DNA of 64,000 nt from Elephas maximus indicus (lineage: Eukaryota; Chordata; Mammalia; Proboscidea; Elephantidae). The notes beneath the pieces were generated by a model. The model was not told the origin of the DNA and searched no databases. It was given only the letters and a program-made list of their open reading frames with translations. The DNA is taken from the NCBI RefSeq assembly GCF_024166365.1, contig NC_064831.1:82534268-82598267 (forward strand). The letters run 5' to 3'. The position numbers and the translations under genes were made by a program. Positions 34,765 through 45,379 of this stretch are shown here, piece by piece. Numbering within the stretch: position 1 is the first letter of the stretch; the number at the start of each line of letters is the position of its first letter.

Positions 34765-34890
34765 CCACTAGAGGGCAGGACATGTGTACCTCTCCTTTTA
34801 GTATCTCTGGCGCCCAGCACAGGGCCTGGCAGAGGGTACGTGCTCTGTAAATACTGCTGAGTGATTGAGTGAATAAATGAGTGATTGAAA
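34765..34890 (+). mobile_element. LINE-2/MIR-type 3' end
   Basis: gcgcccagcacagggcctgg and gtgctctgtaaatactgctg, ending in gaataaatgag. Confidence 0.6.
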
Positions 34891-36091
34891 CGTCGAGCAC
34901 CATGACAGATGCACCCTGTTCTTACCTTCCCTATTCAGACATCCCAACCATTCATCTCAGAAAAACCAAAAAACAACAACAAAAACACAACTCCACAGCT
35001 TCTAAACCACCCATTAAGAAAGGCAGAGGGGAAGATCTAGACACTTAGAAAATTTGGAACCAAGAGGGCTGAGACCATCGGCCTCACTGATGTGAAAGCT
35101 TCTTTTTGTATCTGTCCCCAGCTCTTAGTGAGACTGATTACCAACAATGTGCTCAGGATCAGAAAGTCTCACTCCAAGAAAAAATAGGTGGTGCTCTTGA
35201 AGATCTCACTGTAAGGGAACAGAAGCAAGAGCTTTGCAAGGAGCTGGGACAGCAATGAAGTACCATCGTGGGAATGAGTACACCCCTCCTTGGGGGAGAA
35301 GACATTGCTGCTTGCACTCACCAGAGGCAGTGCCCAGTTTTCCCCACTTCTCTGGGCCGCCTCTCTATCCTGCTCTCCAGGTACAGTGATGGGAATCCTC
35401 CTGCAAGGAGGGCCAGACCCTGTCTCCCTGGGTCAACAACATCCAGCAGCCTCATAGCTTGGAAGCGTCCCTCCTGATCCTCCCTACACACGAAGGGACA
35501 AAAGGACTCTGGGCACAAGCAGTGCTTTGGTGGGGAAATCAGAACAGGCCTTCTTACCTGCCCCAGGTAACTGCTTTCAGATGCTCTCACCTGAAGGGAC
35601 TTGGCCGCTGCCACCTTCTTCCCAAACCCCTCTGCAGCCTGGCTGTGTTTGGCTGGCCCTGGGGACACAGCCAACTGACCCCTTGCATTCATTCTGTCCA
35701 CCATTTAGCACATTCCAGGTAGCTTCTCCGACAGGACTCTTCTCCCCACACTCAAGCCCCAACAACCCTTTCATAAACCAGATGATAATTTCTGGAAAGT
35801 TACATTTCCTGATTTTAGGAATTGTTACAATTAGTTCAAGAAAAAAGTAAGTAATTATCTAATTCCAGTAAAACTTTATGGGGCCCTTTCCACCCCTGGC
35901 TAATGGCAGGTGCAAAATGTAATTTGAGTTAAACTGTCTAAGGCTGAGGTAGCGTAAAATATTCAGCATGAGGAGCATTACCTCTTGTGAGAACCATATT
36001 TTCTAGGAGGCCTTTTGATCAAGATAGGACTCCAGGGGTTATTGATTCTGCGAGGAGAGAGTAAGAGCTGGGGGAACGAAGCACAGCCATA
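34891..36091. other. ST8SIA2 upstream flank without recognised repeats
   Basis: Single-copy DNA leading to the promoter. No gene; open frames on both strands around 35300-35850 have no familiar domains. Confidence 0.4.
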
Positions 36092-36109
36092 GTCAGCACC
36101 AGGACAGCC
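36092..36109 (+). promoter_or_regulatory. RE1/NRSE-like motif (possible REST site)
   Basis: The sequence gtcagcacc-a-ggacagcc carries both halves of the REST consensus (TTCAGCACC and GGACAGC), but the spacer is one base shorter than canonical. It lies about 925 bp upstream of the ATG, just outside the CpG island, in front of a neuronal gene. Function is inference; the shortened spacer may weaken or abolish binding. Confidence 0.35.
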
Positions 36110-36139
36110 AAGGCAGAGTGGCTGCCGAGTCTGCCATTG

Positions 36140-36260
36140 TGGGTAGAGCTGCCAGTCCTGCAGGAGCCAGGGTTCAATCGCCAGCTCTGTAACCTCAGGC
36201 AACTCAGGGATCCTCTCTGGACTTGGGTTCGGGACCTATAAATGGAGAATAAGATGACCG
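36140..36260 (+). repeat. MIR SINE fragment
   Basis: The ggagccagggttcaatcgcc core, the following aacctcaggcaactc and the ctataaatggag end match the MIR core and its usual aaaatgggg. It is the only clear interspersed repeat close upstream of the ST8SIA2 promoter. Confidence 0.7.
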
Positions 36261-36788
36261 CCTGGAATCGGTTGTTTCTCTAGGGCTGAGCACTTCGCCC
36301 ACAAATGGCAATCAGCATCCCGGCTCGAGCTGACCGGTCTCGGGTATTTCTTCTCTCTTCCCCTTCCCCCACCTCCCCTCCTAATTCGTCAGGTGCTGAA
36401 ACATCTGCTTTGCTGAAACCGCCTCTTTGCCGCGCGCTGGGGGCTGTCCCCAGGTGTTGGTCTTTGTGTCGGGAAAACTTTGCGAGAAAGCGAGGGCGCT
36501 GGACAAAGAGCGGGCGAAGGAGGGCGTTTGCCAACCGGCTGCGAGCGCCGGGTGCTGCGCGCTCTTCCCTGGGCTCCCCTCGGCACCCAGACGCACGGGT
36601 CCCCCGAGCCCAGCCTCGTTAGCTGGGGGAGTGGCGGGCTCCGGCCGCAACCCAGCGCCCTGGGAAGCTGGACAAGCCGCACTTCGGGAGCTGTAAAGGC
36701 CAACGGCTGGACGCTGGAGTTGCCCGGGGGGGGAGGAGGCGAGCAGAGGCGCGGAGCAAAGCTGTCAAACTGCGCGTGGAGCCCCGCG

Positions 36789-36830
36789 CGGGGCGGGCGC
36801 AGGGCGGGGCGGGGAGGGGCGGGCGGGGGC
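36789..36830. promoter_or_regulatory. Cluster of GC boxes (Sp/KLF-type sites)
   Basis: Repeated GGGCGGG cores (gggcgggcgc, agggcggggc, ggggaggggc, gggcgggggc) are packed into about 40 bp, 200-245 bp upstream of the ST8SIA2 ATG. They are typical of a TATA-less housekeeping-style core promoter. Binding by Sp1-family factors is inferred from the motif only. Confidence 0.7.
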
Positions 36831-36873
36831 CGAGAGGGAGCAAGCGGGCTCGCGGCGCCTGAGCAACCCTGTC

Positions 36874-36906
36874 TGCCGCCGCTGTCGCCGCCGCCGCCGC
36901 CGGCCG
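36874..36906. repeat. CCG-rich trinucleotide tract in the ST8SIA2 5'UTR or core promoter
   Basis: A short run of CCG units, broken by ctgt, ends in ccggccgg about 130 bp upstream of the ATG. It is probably transcribed as 5'UTR. Such tracts can vary in length between individuals; only this allele is visible. Confidence 0.7.
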
Positions 36907-37032
36907 GACTCGCCCGGAGCGCAGGGTGTCTGCCCCGCCGCGCACCGCGGGGAAGCTCCGGCGCCCGCCGCTCAGCCCTCCAGCCCGCTTCTCGCGCCAG
37001 CCCGCGCGGGTCCCAGCGGGCACGACCCAACC

Positions 37033-37130
37033 ATGCAGCTGCAGTTCCGGAGCTGGATGCTGGCCGCGCTCACGCTGCTAGTGGTCTTCCTCATCTTCGC
37101 AGACATTTCGGAGATCGAAGAAGAAATCGG
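37033..37130 (+). CDS. ST8SIA2: ST8SIA2 coding exon 1 (alpha-2,8-sialyltransferase 2 / STX), partial
   Basis: The 98 coding bases give 32 codons plus two bases of codon 33. The protein starts MQLQFRSWMLAALTLLVV and continues to an acidic DISEIEEEI stretch, which I recognise as the N-terminus of mammalian ST8SIA2. Residues 1-7 are the cytoplasmic tail, about 8-23 the signal-anchor membrane helix, and 24 onward starts the lumenal stem. The ATG has A at -3 (moderate Kozak). A splice donor GTAAAC begins at 37131; reading through it meets a stop at once (GGG TAA), so the exon must end here in phase 2. Family knowledge: the enzyme is a Golgi type II protein that builds alpha-2,8-polysialic acid on NCAM and other carriers in developing neurons. 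Its sialylmotifs and catalytic part lie in later exons outside this window. Gene identity is firm; no usable coding sequence beyond exon 1 is present. Confidence 0.95.
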
Positions 37131-38260
37131 GTAAACAGCTGCGCCGGGGACCGGGCCGGCAATGGCGGGATCGCTCCCTCTCCCACCCTGGTACTCCGCC
37201 CCCGCTTTGTGTGCGCCGCTCCCCCTGTCGCTCCTCTGGGGAGGTGGGGGACGGTTTGGGTCGGGGGTGGCGGTGCGGGGGGCCCGGGACCGTTTGGGGA
37301 GCGGGGGGTGGGGGCGCGGCCGCCGTGGGGCTTCGCTGGGCAAGGGGCAAGACGACCCCCAGATGGCCAGCGTCGGGGGGCAGACTCGCCGCCCTGCCCC
37401 TTCCTCTGGTGGGTCCGCGCGTAGTGTCAGCGGGGTCCAGGGAGGGCCCCGGGGAGTGTCAGAGGCGGGCGGAGGGCCCGAGAGTGGAGGAGGCAGGAGT
37501 TTCTTTGTCTCCGGTTCGGCCGCTTTCTCGCCTTGGCAAAGTGGGCAGGGGGTGCGCGGGGGATCTCTGCGCTGGGGAGGGTATCCCCGGGCCAGAGCGG
37601 AGGGCGGGGGTTCTGCACCCGCTCCCGGCAACGGGGGTGTCCCCTCAACACACACAGACACGCACACACGCCTCCCGCCGGCCGGGGAGCTCAGCGTTGG
37701 GGTGCCGGCTGGCACCGCTGGAGGCGGGGCGCGCGGGGCGGGGCTGAGACCCCCGCCCTTCCCTGTCTTTGGATGCTCAACCAGCCCTGCCGCCCCCGAC
37801 ACTCAGCTTGCAACCCTGGGACTGAGATGTTTCGGGGAAGTCCGTACCACTGCCCGGTGGGCTTCTGCGCACCTAGTGAGGGGTCTTGCCCTCGCTTTTT
37901 CTCACGATCTCCCCAGCGAGATGTGCTAGGACACCCCGGCACTCCCCCCGCGAGAGGTGCGGCAGGACGGCGAGCCCCTGCCCTGTCGCGGGCCTATCAA
38001 GAGCGCACACTTGCAGCGCGGGACGCACCCGCCGTGGGTACAGGAGGTGGAGGCTCGCACCCGAAGCCGGCCAGGCCCAGCCCCTTCGCTGGGGCGCCAC
38101 AAAGAGTCGCCAAAGGGCGGTGGGTGGGTAGGGAGGCAGCCGGGTATCTGAGGGTCCCTGAGGAAAGCCTCCTGGCACAGGCCAGCCAGAAGGTGAGGTC
38201 GCAGAGTGCGCAAGCCCCTTCCTCTTTGGGGTAGTGCTGAGCCAGACACCCTCCGCGAGA

Positions 38261-39717
38261 ACCGCGCCGCCTGAGCCGCTTCTTTGTCCCATTTGCTATT
38301 TCATTCATTATCAGCGCGAGTTGATGAGCATTTACGCTGTCAGTTCCCTCAAATGGGAGATGCCAGTCCAGAGCCCAGGGTGCCGAGGCGCTTAAGGGCG
38401 GGCTCTACTTCCTGCTGTCCTGCTCCTGCCCGCCTCTGTAACCCCAGAACTCCTCCTCTGAACTCCGCCCTTCAAGAGATCCTCGCTCCTCGGCTGCTTC
38501 CTCCCCATCCTCAGGAACTTGGTTTCCCCAAGAGTTCGAAAACTTTGCCAAATGCTGTGCAGTTAATAGACGACGCGCCACTAGCTCCCACATGGAGACA
38601 GAGAAACGCATTACTCTCCTGTTCACCTCAAAACACGGGTAGGAAAGGGAAACGGGCAAGTTAAGTTTTGGGGTGATGGAGGAAGCAGTGGGGAGGAAGC
38701 CCCTAGGCACCCCTTTTCTTCTCCCAGACGTGGGCTCTGCCTGGTGTGGTCACTTGCTGACCGTTGCCCATGAGATAGGAAAGGATCCGCAGCTGCCCAT
38801 TGTTCTGCTGTAAAAAACGACACTCATTCATGCATCCTCCAGCTCATCCATTCACCGAACTTTCAGCGAATACCTTCTGTGTACCAAGGACTTTCATTTT
38901 TTAAAATGCAATCAGGAAATCGCTTTGCACATAGTGCTGCATTTTCTTGCCAAATGCATTGTGAAGTCTCTACTGCACACATCAGGTTGTTGCAACAAGG
39001 GTATCTAGGAATAAACGCAAAAACCTGAGCCAAGAAGGACGTTTATACATGTAATTTAAACCCCAGGGCTCTTCTGCTGTGGGTGTGTCCCCTGGGGTCT
39101 GTTTCACTTGGAGGTTCCTGCTTCTTTTTATCCTGCCCCTGCCTGGGCTGACCCTGGGGAAAATAGCCAAACAGGTCAAATGTGTTATCCTCTGTGACTT
39201 ATTCCTTTGATCTGGTACCCCTCGCCCTCATGTTGACCCCTAGCTTGACCAGTCATGACCCAGGCCAGAGACCCACCTCCAGTCAGATGTAGCAGCCCTG
39301 GTCAGAACTCCAGTCTCACACATACTTAAGCTCGAGGAATGGAGGCATGTCAGGGACTCGCCATGGCTGAAGGAGGAAAGACTTGGGGCAGAGGATGGAA
39401 ATCCCAGCAACCCCTTACATCTGTTCACACCGTCACTTTCTTAATCCATGTACAAACTCAACTTTGGCCAGCTGGGGCTCAGCACAAGTAAATGCCTGGC
39501 ACACCGGCCAAAGAGGGGCTCCAGGAGCAGGACCTTCCCAGAGACTGCAAATCATACTCAAGTTCATGGTGCTATTGTGCCAGCCCTGCCCACCTTCACC
39601 AACTTGATCTTGGCCTATGCTAGAGAAGATTGAGAATTGCCTGCCAGTGTCAGTCCCTGGAGAAAACAATGGTCCTAAAAAGAAAGTAATGGCTGGTTCC
39701 CTGTGATCTGTTAGAGA
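38261..39717. other. Start of ST8SIA2 intron 1, repeat-free
   Basis: No interspersed repeat recognised between the CpG island and the purine tract at 39718. No exon-like feature. Confidence 0.4.
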
Positions 39718-39787
39718 GAAGGAAGGAAAGAAGGAGAGAGAGAGACAGAAAAGAAAGAGCGAGGAAGGGAGGAAAGGAGGGAGGGAG
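39718..39787. repeat. Polypurine (GA-rich) tract
   Basis: About 70 bases that are almost purely purine on the + strand (ggaaggaaagaaggagagag, then gagcgaggaagggaggaaag), with two cytosines. Long polypurine tracts can adopt triplex (H-DNA) structure. Confidence 0.9.
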
Positions 39788-40507
39788 CCTCCCTTTGGGG
39801 TAATTTTTCCAAGAATTAAGGAATGAAGAGCATGTGAGGGAAGAAAATCACACATGTGTTGTCTGGAGGAACAAAATCTGAGATTCCCTTTCCTGGAGCT
39901 CTGGATTCTCTTTCCTGCAAAATGAGAACTTTGATGTGGTCTCAGTGGTCCTGTCCTGCCTGAGGAATCCTATAACATGTGTGTGAAGGGCAGGGCTTTC
40001 AACAGAGGACTTTTTCTGAGACGGATGTGTCTCTTTTCCTGTTAACTGATCATTTTCAATGTTACATTTCTCACTCTCTGGCTTGTAGAAACACCTCCCC
40101 GGGGAGAAGGAAATGTGGAAAGATGAGTTCCTGAAAAGCACCCAAACAGCTCTGCCCAGCAGCCTAGGAGCCAGTTCAGAGAGGGGAGAGGCTCCAACTC
40201 AAGCAGCTCTCTGAGTTTTGGAGACCAAGTTGTGAATTAAAATCTTCGGGCTGTCCACTGGGCTTTAGTCTTGATTGTAACCTCCATAAGAGCAGAAGGC
40301 ATGCCTTCCATGCCCACCGTGGAGCTGCCAAAACCTGAAACACAATGTATTCAATAAACATCATAGGATGGCTATCCATCACTGACCCAGAGATGGGCAC
40401 ACAGAATCCTTGGGAAGGCTGAGACTCCTAGAGCCTTATCACAGGAAGGGACTGTAAGGCTTCCCCTACACAAACCTCCTCTTTTTACTGACTAGGGAGA
40501 TTTGCTG

Positions 40508-40718
40508 AGGAGCCCTGGTGGCACACTGGTTAAAAGCTCACTTCTAACTAAAAGGTCAGTAGTTCAAACCCACCAGCCACTCTGTAGGAGAAACATGTGG
40601 CAGTCTGCTTCGGTAAAGATTACAGCCTTGGAAACTGTATGGGGCAGTTCTACTCTGTGCTATAGGGTCACTATGAGTTGAAATAGACTCAATGGCAACT
40701 GTTTTTTTTTTTTTTTTT
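40508..40718 (+). mobile_element. AfroSINE, full length
   Basis: ggagccctggtggcacactg, caaacccaccagccactctg, acatgtggcagtctgcttcg, tail agactcaatggcaactg plus a T18-type run. Confidence 0.95.
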
Positions 40719-41381
40719 AGGTAGTGTTGAGCCTGAGAAGCAACATCACTTAAAATATCTAGGGTTATATGCTGGTTCACTGAGGATGGGGCAGGACTGC
40801 ACAGATCTCCTAGCTTGTAACCAGGACTTCAAACCAGTTCGAATCGGTTCATTTATGGCTGACAAAGTGAAAGCAGAAGAGACCTGAAATTTTTTAATTT
40901 GAGTGATCTGGAACCATACCCAGAATGGGAAAAATGACGGGTCAAAGCCCTGAAATGGGAAACTCAGAAGAGGTATAGTGAGCCCTTTCAAGAGCCTAAT
41001 GTGTCACTTCTTCAGCCATAATTGAGCTAGGAAGAACTGATTCGAACCCCTGCTTATAACCCAGTGTCCTCATCCTAAAATGAGTTCCTCTGATCATAAA
41101 GGAGCTACAGAACTTTGGTTAAAGGGGAGGTGAATAACTAGCAATAACGTAGTCCTTGTGATGATGATGGAGATGAAGATGGTGGTGATCGCATTTATTA
41201 TTTGCTGAGAGCAAGGAGCTACTTCAAGTGCTTTATAGACATTAACATGTTTCATCCTCATGACAACCCACTGGTTACCTACCAATGACACCAAGAACTA
41301 CCATGTGTGTTGAGTTCTGGGTACCAGGTACCTTGCTAACTGCTTTAAAGTACTAGTTCACCAACTCCTCACCAAGCCCCC

Positions 41382-41779
41382 TGTTATGGGTTGAATTGTG
41401 TCCCCCCCACCCCACCCCCGCAAAATATGCATTGTAAATCCTAACCTGTATGCCTGCGGTTATAGCCCCATTTGGGAATTCATTCTTTGCTATGTTAATG
41501 AAACAGGATTAGCGTAGGGTGTGTCTTGAGTCAATAGTTTTGAGATATAAAAGAGATGGGAAAAGAGAGATGTCAAGCCACATGAAGATCACCCAGGAGC
41601 AGAAGCTCAGAAGAGGCAAGGACCTTCCTCCAGAGCCAATAGAAAGAGAAAGCTTTCCCCTAGAGCTGACACCCTTAATTTGGACTTCTAGCCTCTAAAC
41701 TGTAAGAAAATAAGATTTTGCTTGTTAAAGGCACCTACTTATGCTATTTCTATTGTAGCAGTGCCAGATAACTAAGATA
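41382..41779 (+). repeat. 5' LTR of the MaLR-type element
   Basis: Starts tgttatgggttgaattgtgt, contains gagatataaaagagatggga, ends cagataactaagata. Confidence 0.8.
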
Positions 41780-42636
41780 GAATTTGGTACCAGAAGAGTG
41801 GGGTGCTGCTCTAACAGACACCTAAAATGTGGAAATGGTTTTGGAATTGGGTAGTGAGTAGAGGCTGCAAGAGTTTTAAGGTACCTAATAGTAAAAGCCT
41901 AGATTGCCTTGAAGAGACTGATGGTGGAATTGTGGATGTAAAGGCAATTCTGGTGAGGGATCAGAAGAAAGTGAGAACTGTAGAGAAAGTATCATCTTAG
42001 AGAATACATAGGGTGCCAGCGACAGAATGTTGCTAGAAATCTGGACATTAAATGTGCTTCTGATGAGACTTTACAAGAAAATGATGAACAAGTGACTGGA
42101 CAATGGAGGAAGGGCAATGCTTTTTATGCAGTAGCAAAGAAATTGTCTGAATTATGTTCAAATGCTTGGTGGAAGGTAGAACATGTAAGTGATGAACTTG
42201 GATATTTGGCTGAGAAGACTTCTAAGCAAGATCTTAAAGGGGTCCCGTGGTTTCTCCTTGCTGCTTACAGTAAAATGTGAAAGGAAAGAGATGGACTTTA
42301 AAATGAACTGTGCAAAATGAAAACAGAACTTAAAAGATTTGGAAAGTTTTGCTGTACAAACTAAGGACACGTGTCCTAGAATGGTTGACCAAGGACATGG
42401 ATACACAATCACTAAAGAGATTAAGCCTGAGGCTGATAGATCTAACCAACTACCGTACCAGAAAACCCATCAACTTAGTATGAAAGGGACAGAGAAAGAG
42501 TGAAAGGAAAGAATGCTTCCTGCCTCTTGGAATTCTACAGGCCAAAGGAGCTACATCTGTTGTCCTTCAAGAAAGGAAAAGATCATTCCTGGACCAGCAG
42601 AACTGTAGGAAGGAACACAGGAAGCAGCACCTTCTC

Positions 42637-42960
42637 GGTTTCAAAGGGTGAGGCCATGGTCTCCTGGATCTCAAAGAGTGGGGCCACAGCCTCCAAGGTT
42701 TCAAAGAGTTGGATCTTTGCCAGCTCAGTTCCAGGGTGTGGGACTGCTATTAAGGAGTGCCAGGGGATGAGGCTGCCGCCAAAGCCAAGCAGGCAGGACT
42801 GCCATGCCCAAGGGACATAAGAGGTGAGGCTGCCACTCAGATGGACTAGGAGAATGGGTCCATCCAAAGATGAGGGAGCAGAGTTGCCATCCCTGTGGGC
42901 CTGAGAGGCAGAGCTAAAGCCCATGGTCGAGGGGCCTCTACCCAGAATTCAGAGCGTGTG
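42637..42960. repeat. Degenerate minisatellite-like stretch in the MaLR interior
   Basis: Recurring phrases such as tttcaaagggtgaggccatg, tctcaaagagtggggccaca and tttcaaagagttgg occur about every 45 bp. Confidence 0.5.
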
Positions 42961-43384
42961 GCAGACACCCAGAGTCTAGAGGGCAGGGCCATTACTCAGA
43001 TGGTCTCAGAGAACAGAGGATTATTTTCAAGCCTTGAGAGCTAATGTAAATTGTTCTGCTGGGTTTTGGACTTGCTTAGTATCCATTATCCCTTCTTTCT
43101 CTCCAGTTTCTTCCATTCGTAGCAGCAACGTCTACCTTGTGCCTGTTCTACCATTGCACTTTGGAAGCAGATAACTTGTATTCTAGATTTCACACGTTCT
43201 CAGATAAAGAGGAATTTTGCCCCAGGAGGAATAGCCCTAAAGTCTCATCCATATTTGATTTATATGATTCAGAAAATGAGATTTTGGAGTTGGAGTTGAT
43301 TTAAGACTTTTAGGATGCTGTGATGGGGCGAATGTGTTTTGAATGTGGCAAAGACATGACTTTGGGGGGAGGCAAAGAGTAGAA

Positions 43385-43797
43385 TATTATGGATTGAATT
43401 GTACCCCCCCCCCCACAATATGTGTTGTAAATCCTAACTTCTATGCTCGAGATTATAATCCCATTTGGAGATGGGTTGTCTTTGCTATGTTAATGAAACA
43501 GGATTAGCGTGGGACGTGTCTTAAGTCAATCTCTTTTGAGATATAAGAGAAATTAAACAAGCAAGTAAGAGAAGCAGAGATGGGGAGAGAGGTGCCAAGC
43601 CACATGAAAATTGTCCAGGAGCAGAAGCTCAGAAGAGACAAGGACCTTCCTCAGAGTGGACAGAGAGACAGCCTTTCCCTAGAGTTGACACCCTGAATTC
43701 GGACTTCAAGCCTCCTAAACTGAGAAGATAAATTTCCATTTGTTAAAGCCACCCACTTAGGGTATTTCTATCCTAGCAGCACTAGATAACTAAGACA
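43385..43797 (+). repeat. 3' LTR of the MaLR-type element
   Basis: Starts tattatggattgaattgtac (first base pair mutated from TG) and ends ctagataactaagaca. Its internal order matches the 5' LTR. Confidence 0.8.
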
Positions 43798-43955
43798 CCC
43801 CCTAAGCTAGGTCCTATTGATGTCTCCATTTTATCAATGAGGAAACTGAGGCACAGAAAGGTTGTATAACTTGCTAGGGTTAAAACAGGTGCTTGATTCT
43901 AGTTCTATGGGAAGCCAAGCCCATGCTCTTGACCACCGTGTTAGACTGCCCTGCC

Positions 43956-44602
43956 CTCTGAATTAGTTGCCTCCTACAGTAATATGAAATAGCTTTCAGG
44001 ATTGGACTTTCTAGCTCACTCCCCAGAGTTTTTCTGAGGACCCAGAGTTCTTCTTATCTGCTTTCCTAAGAGCACGTTCTGGCCTTAGTTTGGAAAGTGG
44101 GAAGGTGAACGAAGAAGACTGGAGAGACACTTCAGGGTCTGTCTCCCCAAATGTCACTTTGGTCCAACCAATTCAGCATGGTGATAAAAGACAGAATAGC
44201 ATTAACCCCTAGCATGCCAGACAAGCTCACACTGCCATGGGCGTGAGTATCGTAGACTCAGGCAGGGCCTTGGGGTAAAGCTTCTGGAGGAGGGAAGACT
44301 TATTACAGTGCAAACCTACTTCTGGTGTCAGCTGAACGGGCCTTCCCCACTTCTACATACCATATGAATTGGGTATGATTGGGTCTGGAGGAGGGGTGAT
44401 ATTAAAAACATTTAACAACTAGTCCCTCAGGAGCACCGACCTGTTAGAATGGACTTTGGATCTGTCAGAACCGATACTATCCAGTACGCTGTGGCCAGTG
44501 GTCCTGGCACACCCCAGCCAAACAGCAGGCCCTATCTAGGAAAGTGATAGACAAGGAGAGGATAGCTCTGATCATTAGCCAGGACTAGGTCTATGAGCAG
44601 GG
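43956..44602. other. Intron 1 spacer
   Basis: No exon or recognised repeat seen. Confidence 0.3.
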
Positions 44603-44945
44603 GCCAGTTGTGGCTCAGTGGTAGAATTCTCACCTTCCATGCAGAAGACCCAGGTTTAATTCCTGGTCAACGTACCTCATACACAGCCCCCACCTATCTG
44701 TTAGCAGAGGCTTGTATGTTGCTGTCATGCTGAACAGGTTTTAGCAGAGCTTCCAAACTAAGACAGGCTAGGAAGAAAGGCCTGGCAGTCTACTTCCAAA
44801 AAGCAGCCAATAAAAACCCTATGGATCACAATGGTCTGATCCACAAATGATAGTGGCGATGATGAAGGATTGGGCAGTGTTTCTTTCCATTGTGCAGGGG
44901 GTCACCACGAATTGGGGACTGACTCAAAGACCACTAACAACTGCA
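44603..44945 (+). mobile_element. tRNA-Gly-headed, RTE-tailed SINE
   Basis: Head with A box gtggctcagtggtagaattc and B-box-like ggtttaattcc matches tRNA-Gly. Body tgctgaacaggttttagcag. Tail ggactgactcaaagaccact plus aacaactg. The tRNA-like part is part of the SINE, not a tRNA gene. Confidence 0.85.
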
Positions 44946-45379
44946 ATTGATCCGTGAGCAGGGAGCAGCTATTGCTATCAGCTGAGAGTGAGGGTAGTGC
45001 ACCTGTAGGGGGTGAGTCAGGTGGATGTGAAAGAAAATGGCCTTGAGCAGCCGCAGTCCATGCTCTCTGTAAGGTGCATGTGTATTTGCTCAAGGTGATA
45101 CAACTCTTTTGGGGGAAATCTCATTCTTCTCCCCCATCAAGGTGTACTTCACTCAGGTATAAAATAGGAGAGAAAAAAGGGTCTGGTTTTAACTTACTGG
45201 CTCCAAGTCTTTGTTGCCAACTGTTCCTAACATCAAATTTAAATTGTAAATAGATATTCCTCTTAGAGACCGATTCACAACGCAGGGGCTCTTTCCCCCT
45301 TGTAAAGCAAGGTTGCTAGGTTTTAAAACTGTTTAGGATCTAGAAATTGCAACTGCTGTAAAATACAAATTATAAATAT

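Larger units (their letters stand above)
36380..38260 (+). promoter_or_regulatory. ST8SIA2: CpG island promoter of ST8SIA2
   Basis: This is a long GC-rich, CpG-dense block covering the 5' flank, 5'UTR, exon 1 and the first kilobase of intron 1. There is no TATA box at a sensible distance from the ATG. A TATA-less GC-rich promoter agrees with what is known for the mouse gene. The transcription start cannot be placed from sequence alone; it probably lies between the GC boxes (36789-36830) and the ATG at 37033. The limits are approximate and judged by eye from CpG density. Confidence 0.85.
41382..43797 (+). mobile_element. Near-complete MaLR-type LTR retrotransposon
   Basis: Two LTRs (41382-41779 and 43385-43797) flank about 1.6 kb. 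Just after the 5' LTR, a tggtaccagaagagtgg motif (41785-41802) is close to the tRNA-Leu primer site used by ERVL and MaLR elements. A purine tract ctttggggggaggcaaagag precedes the 3' LTR. The 5-bp duplication ccccc flanks the whole (41377-41381 and 43798-43802). The leader resembles the MaLR internal consensus (acctaaaatgtggaaatggt). No intact coding frame is present, as usual for MaLRs, which are moved by ERVL proteins. Confidence 0.8.
41290..43955 (-). repeat. MIR SINE split by a MaLR-type element
   Basis: Left part 41290-41381 (ggtaccttgctaactgcttt) and right part 43803-43955 (ccattttatcaatgaggaaa, actgaggcacagaaaggttg) join into one MIR once 41382-43802 is removed. Confidence 0.8.

Noticed and set aside
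36237..36243. TATAAAT, a TATA-box-like word
   Set aside because: It lies in the MIR fragment where the consensus has TGTAAAAT, about 800 bp from the ATG. The promoter looks TATA-less.
36480..37424. 314-codon open frame on the + strand across the CpG island
   Set aside because: It overlaps ST8SIA2 exon 1 in another frame and runs through the splice donor. Stop codons are rare in GC-rich DNA, and no domain is recognised.
36389..37802. Long minus-strand open frames (213 and 276 codons) across the promoter
   Set aside because: Composition-driven frames rich in Pro, Arg, Gly and Ala, with no domain. Antisense transcription is possible but not shown by sequence.
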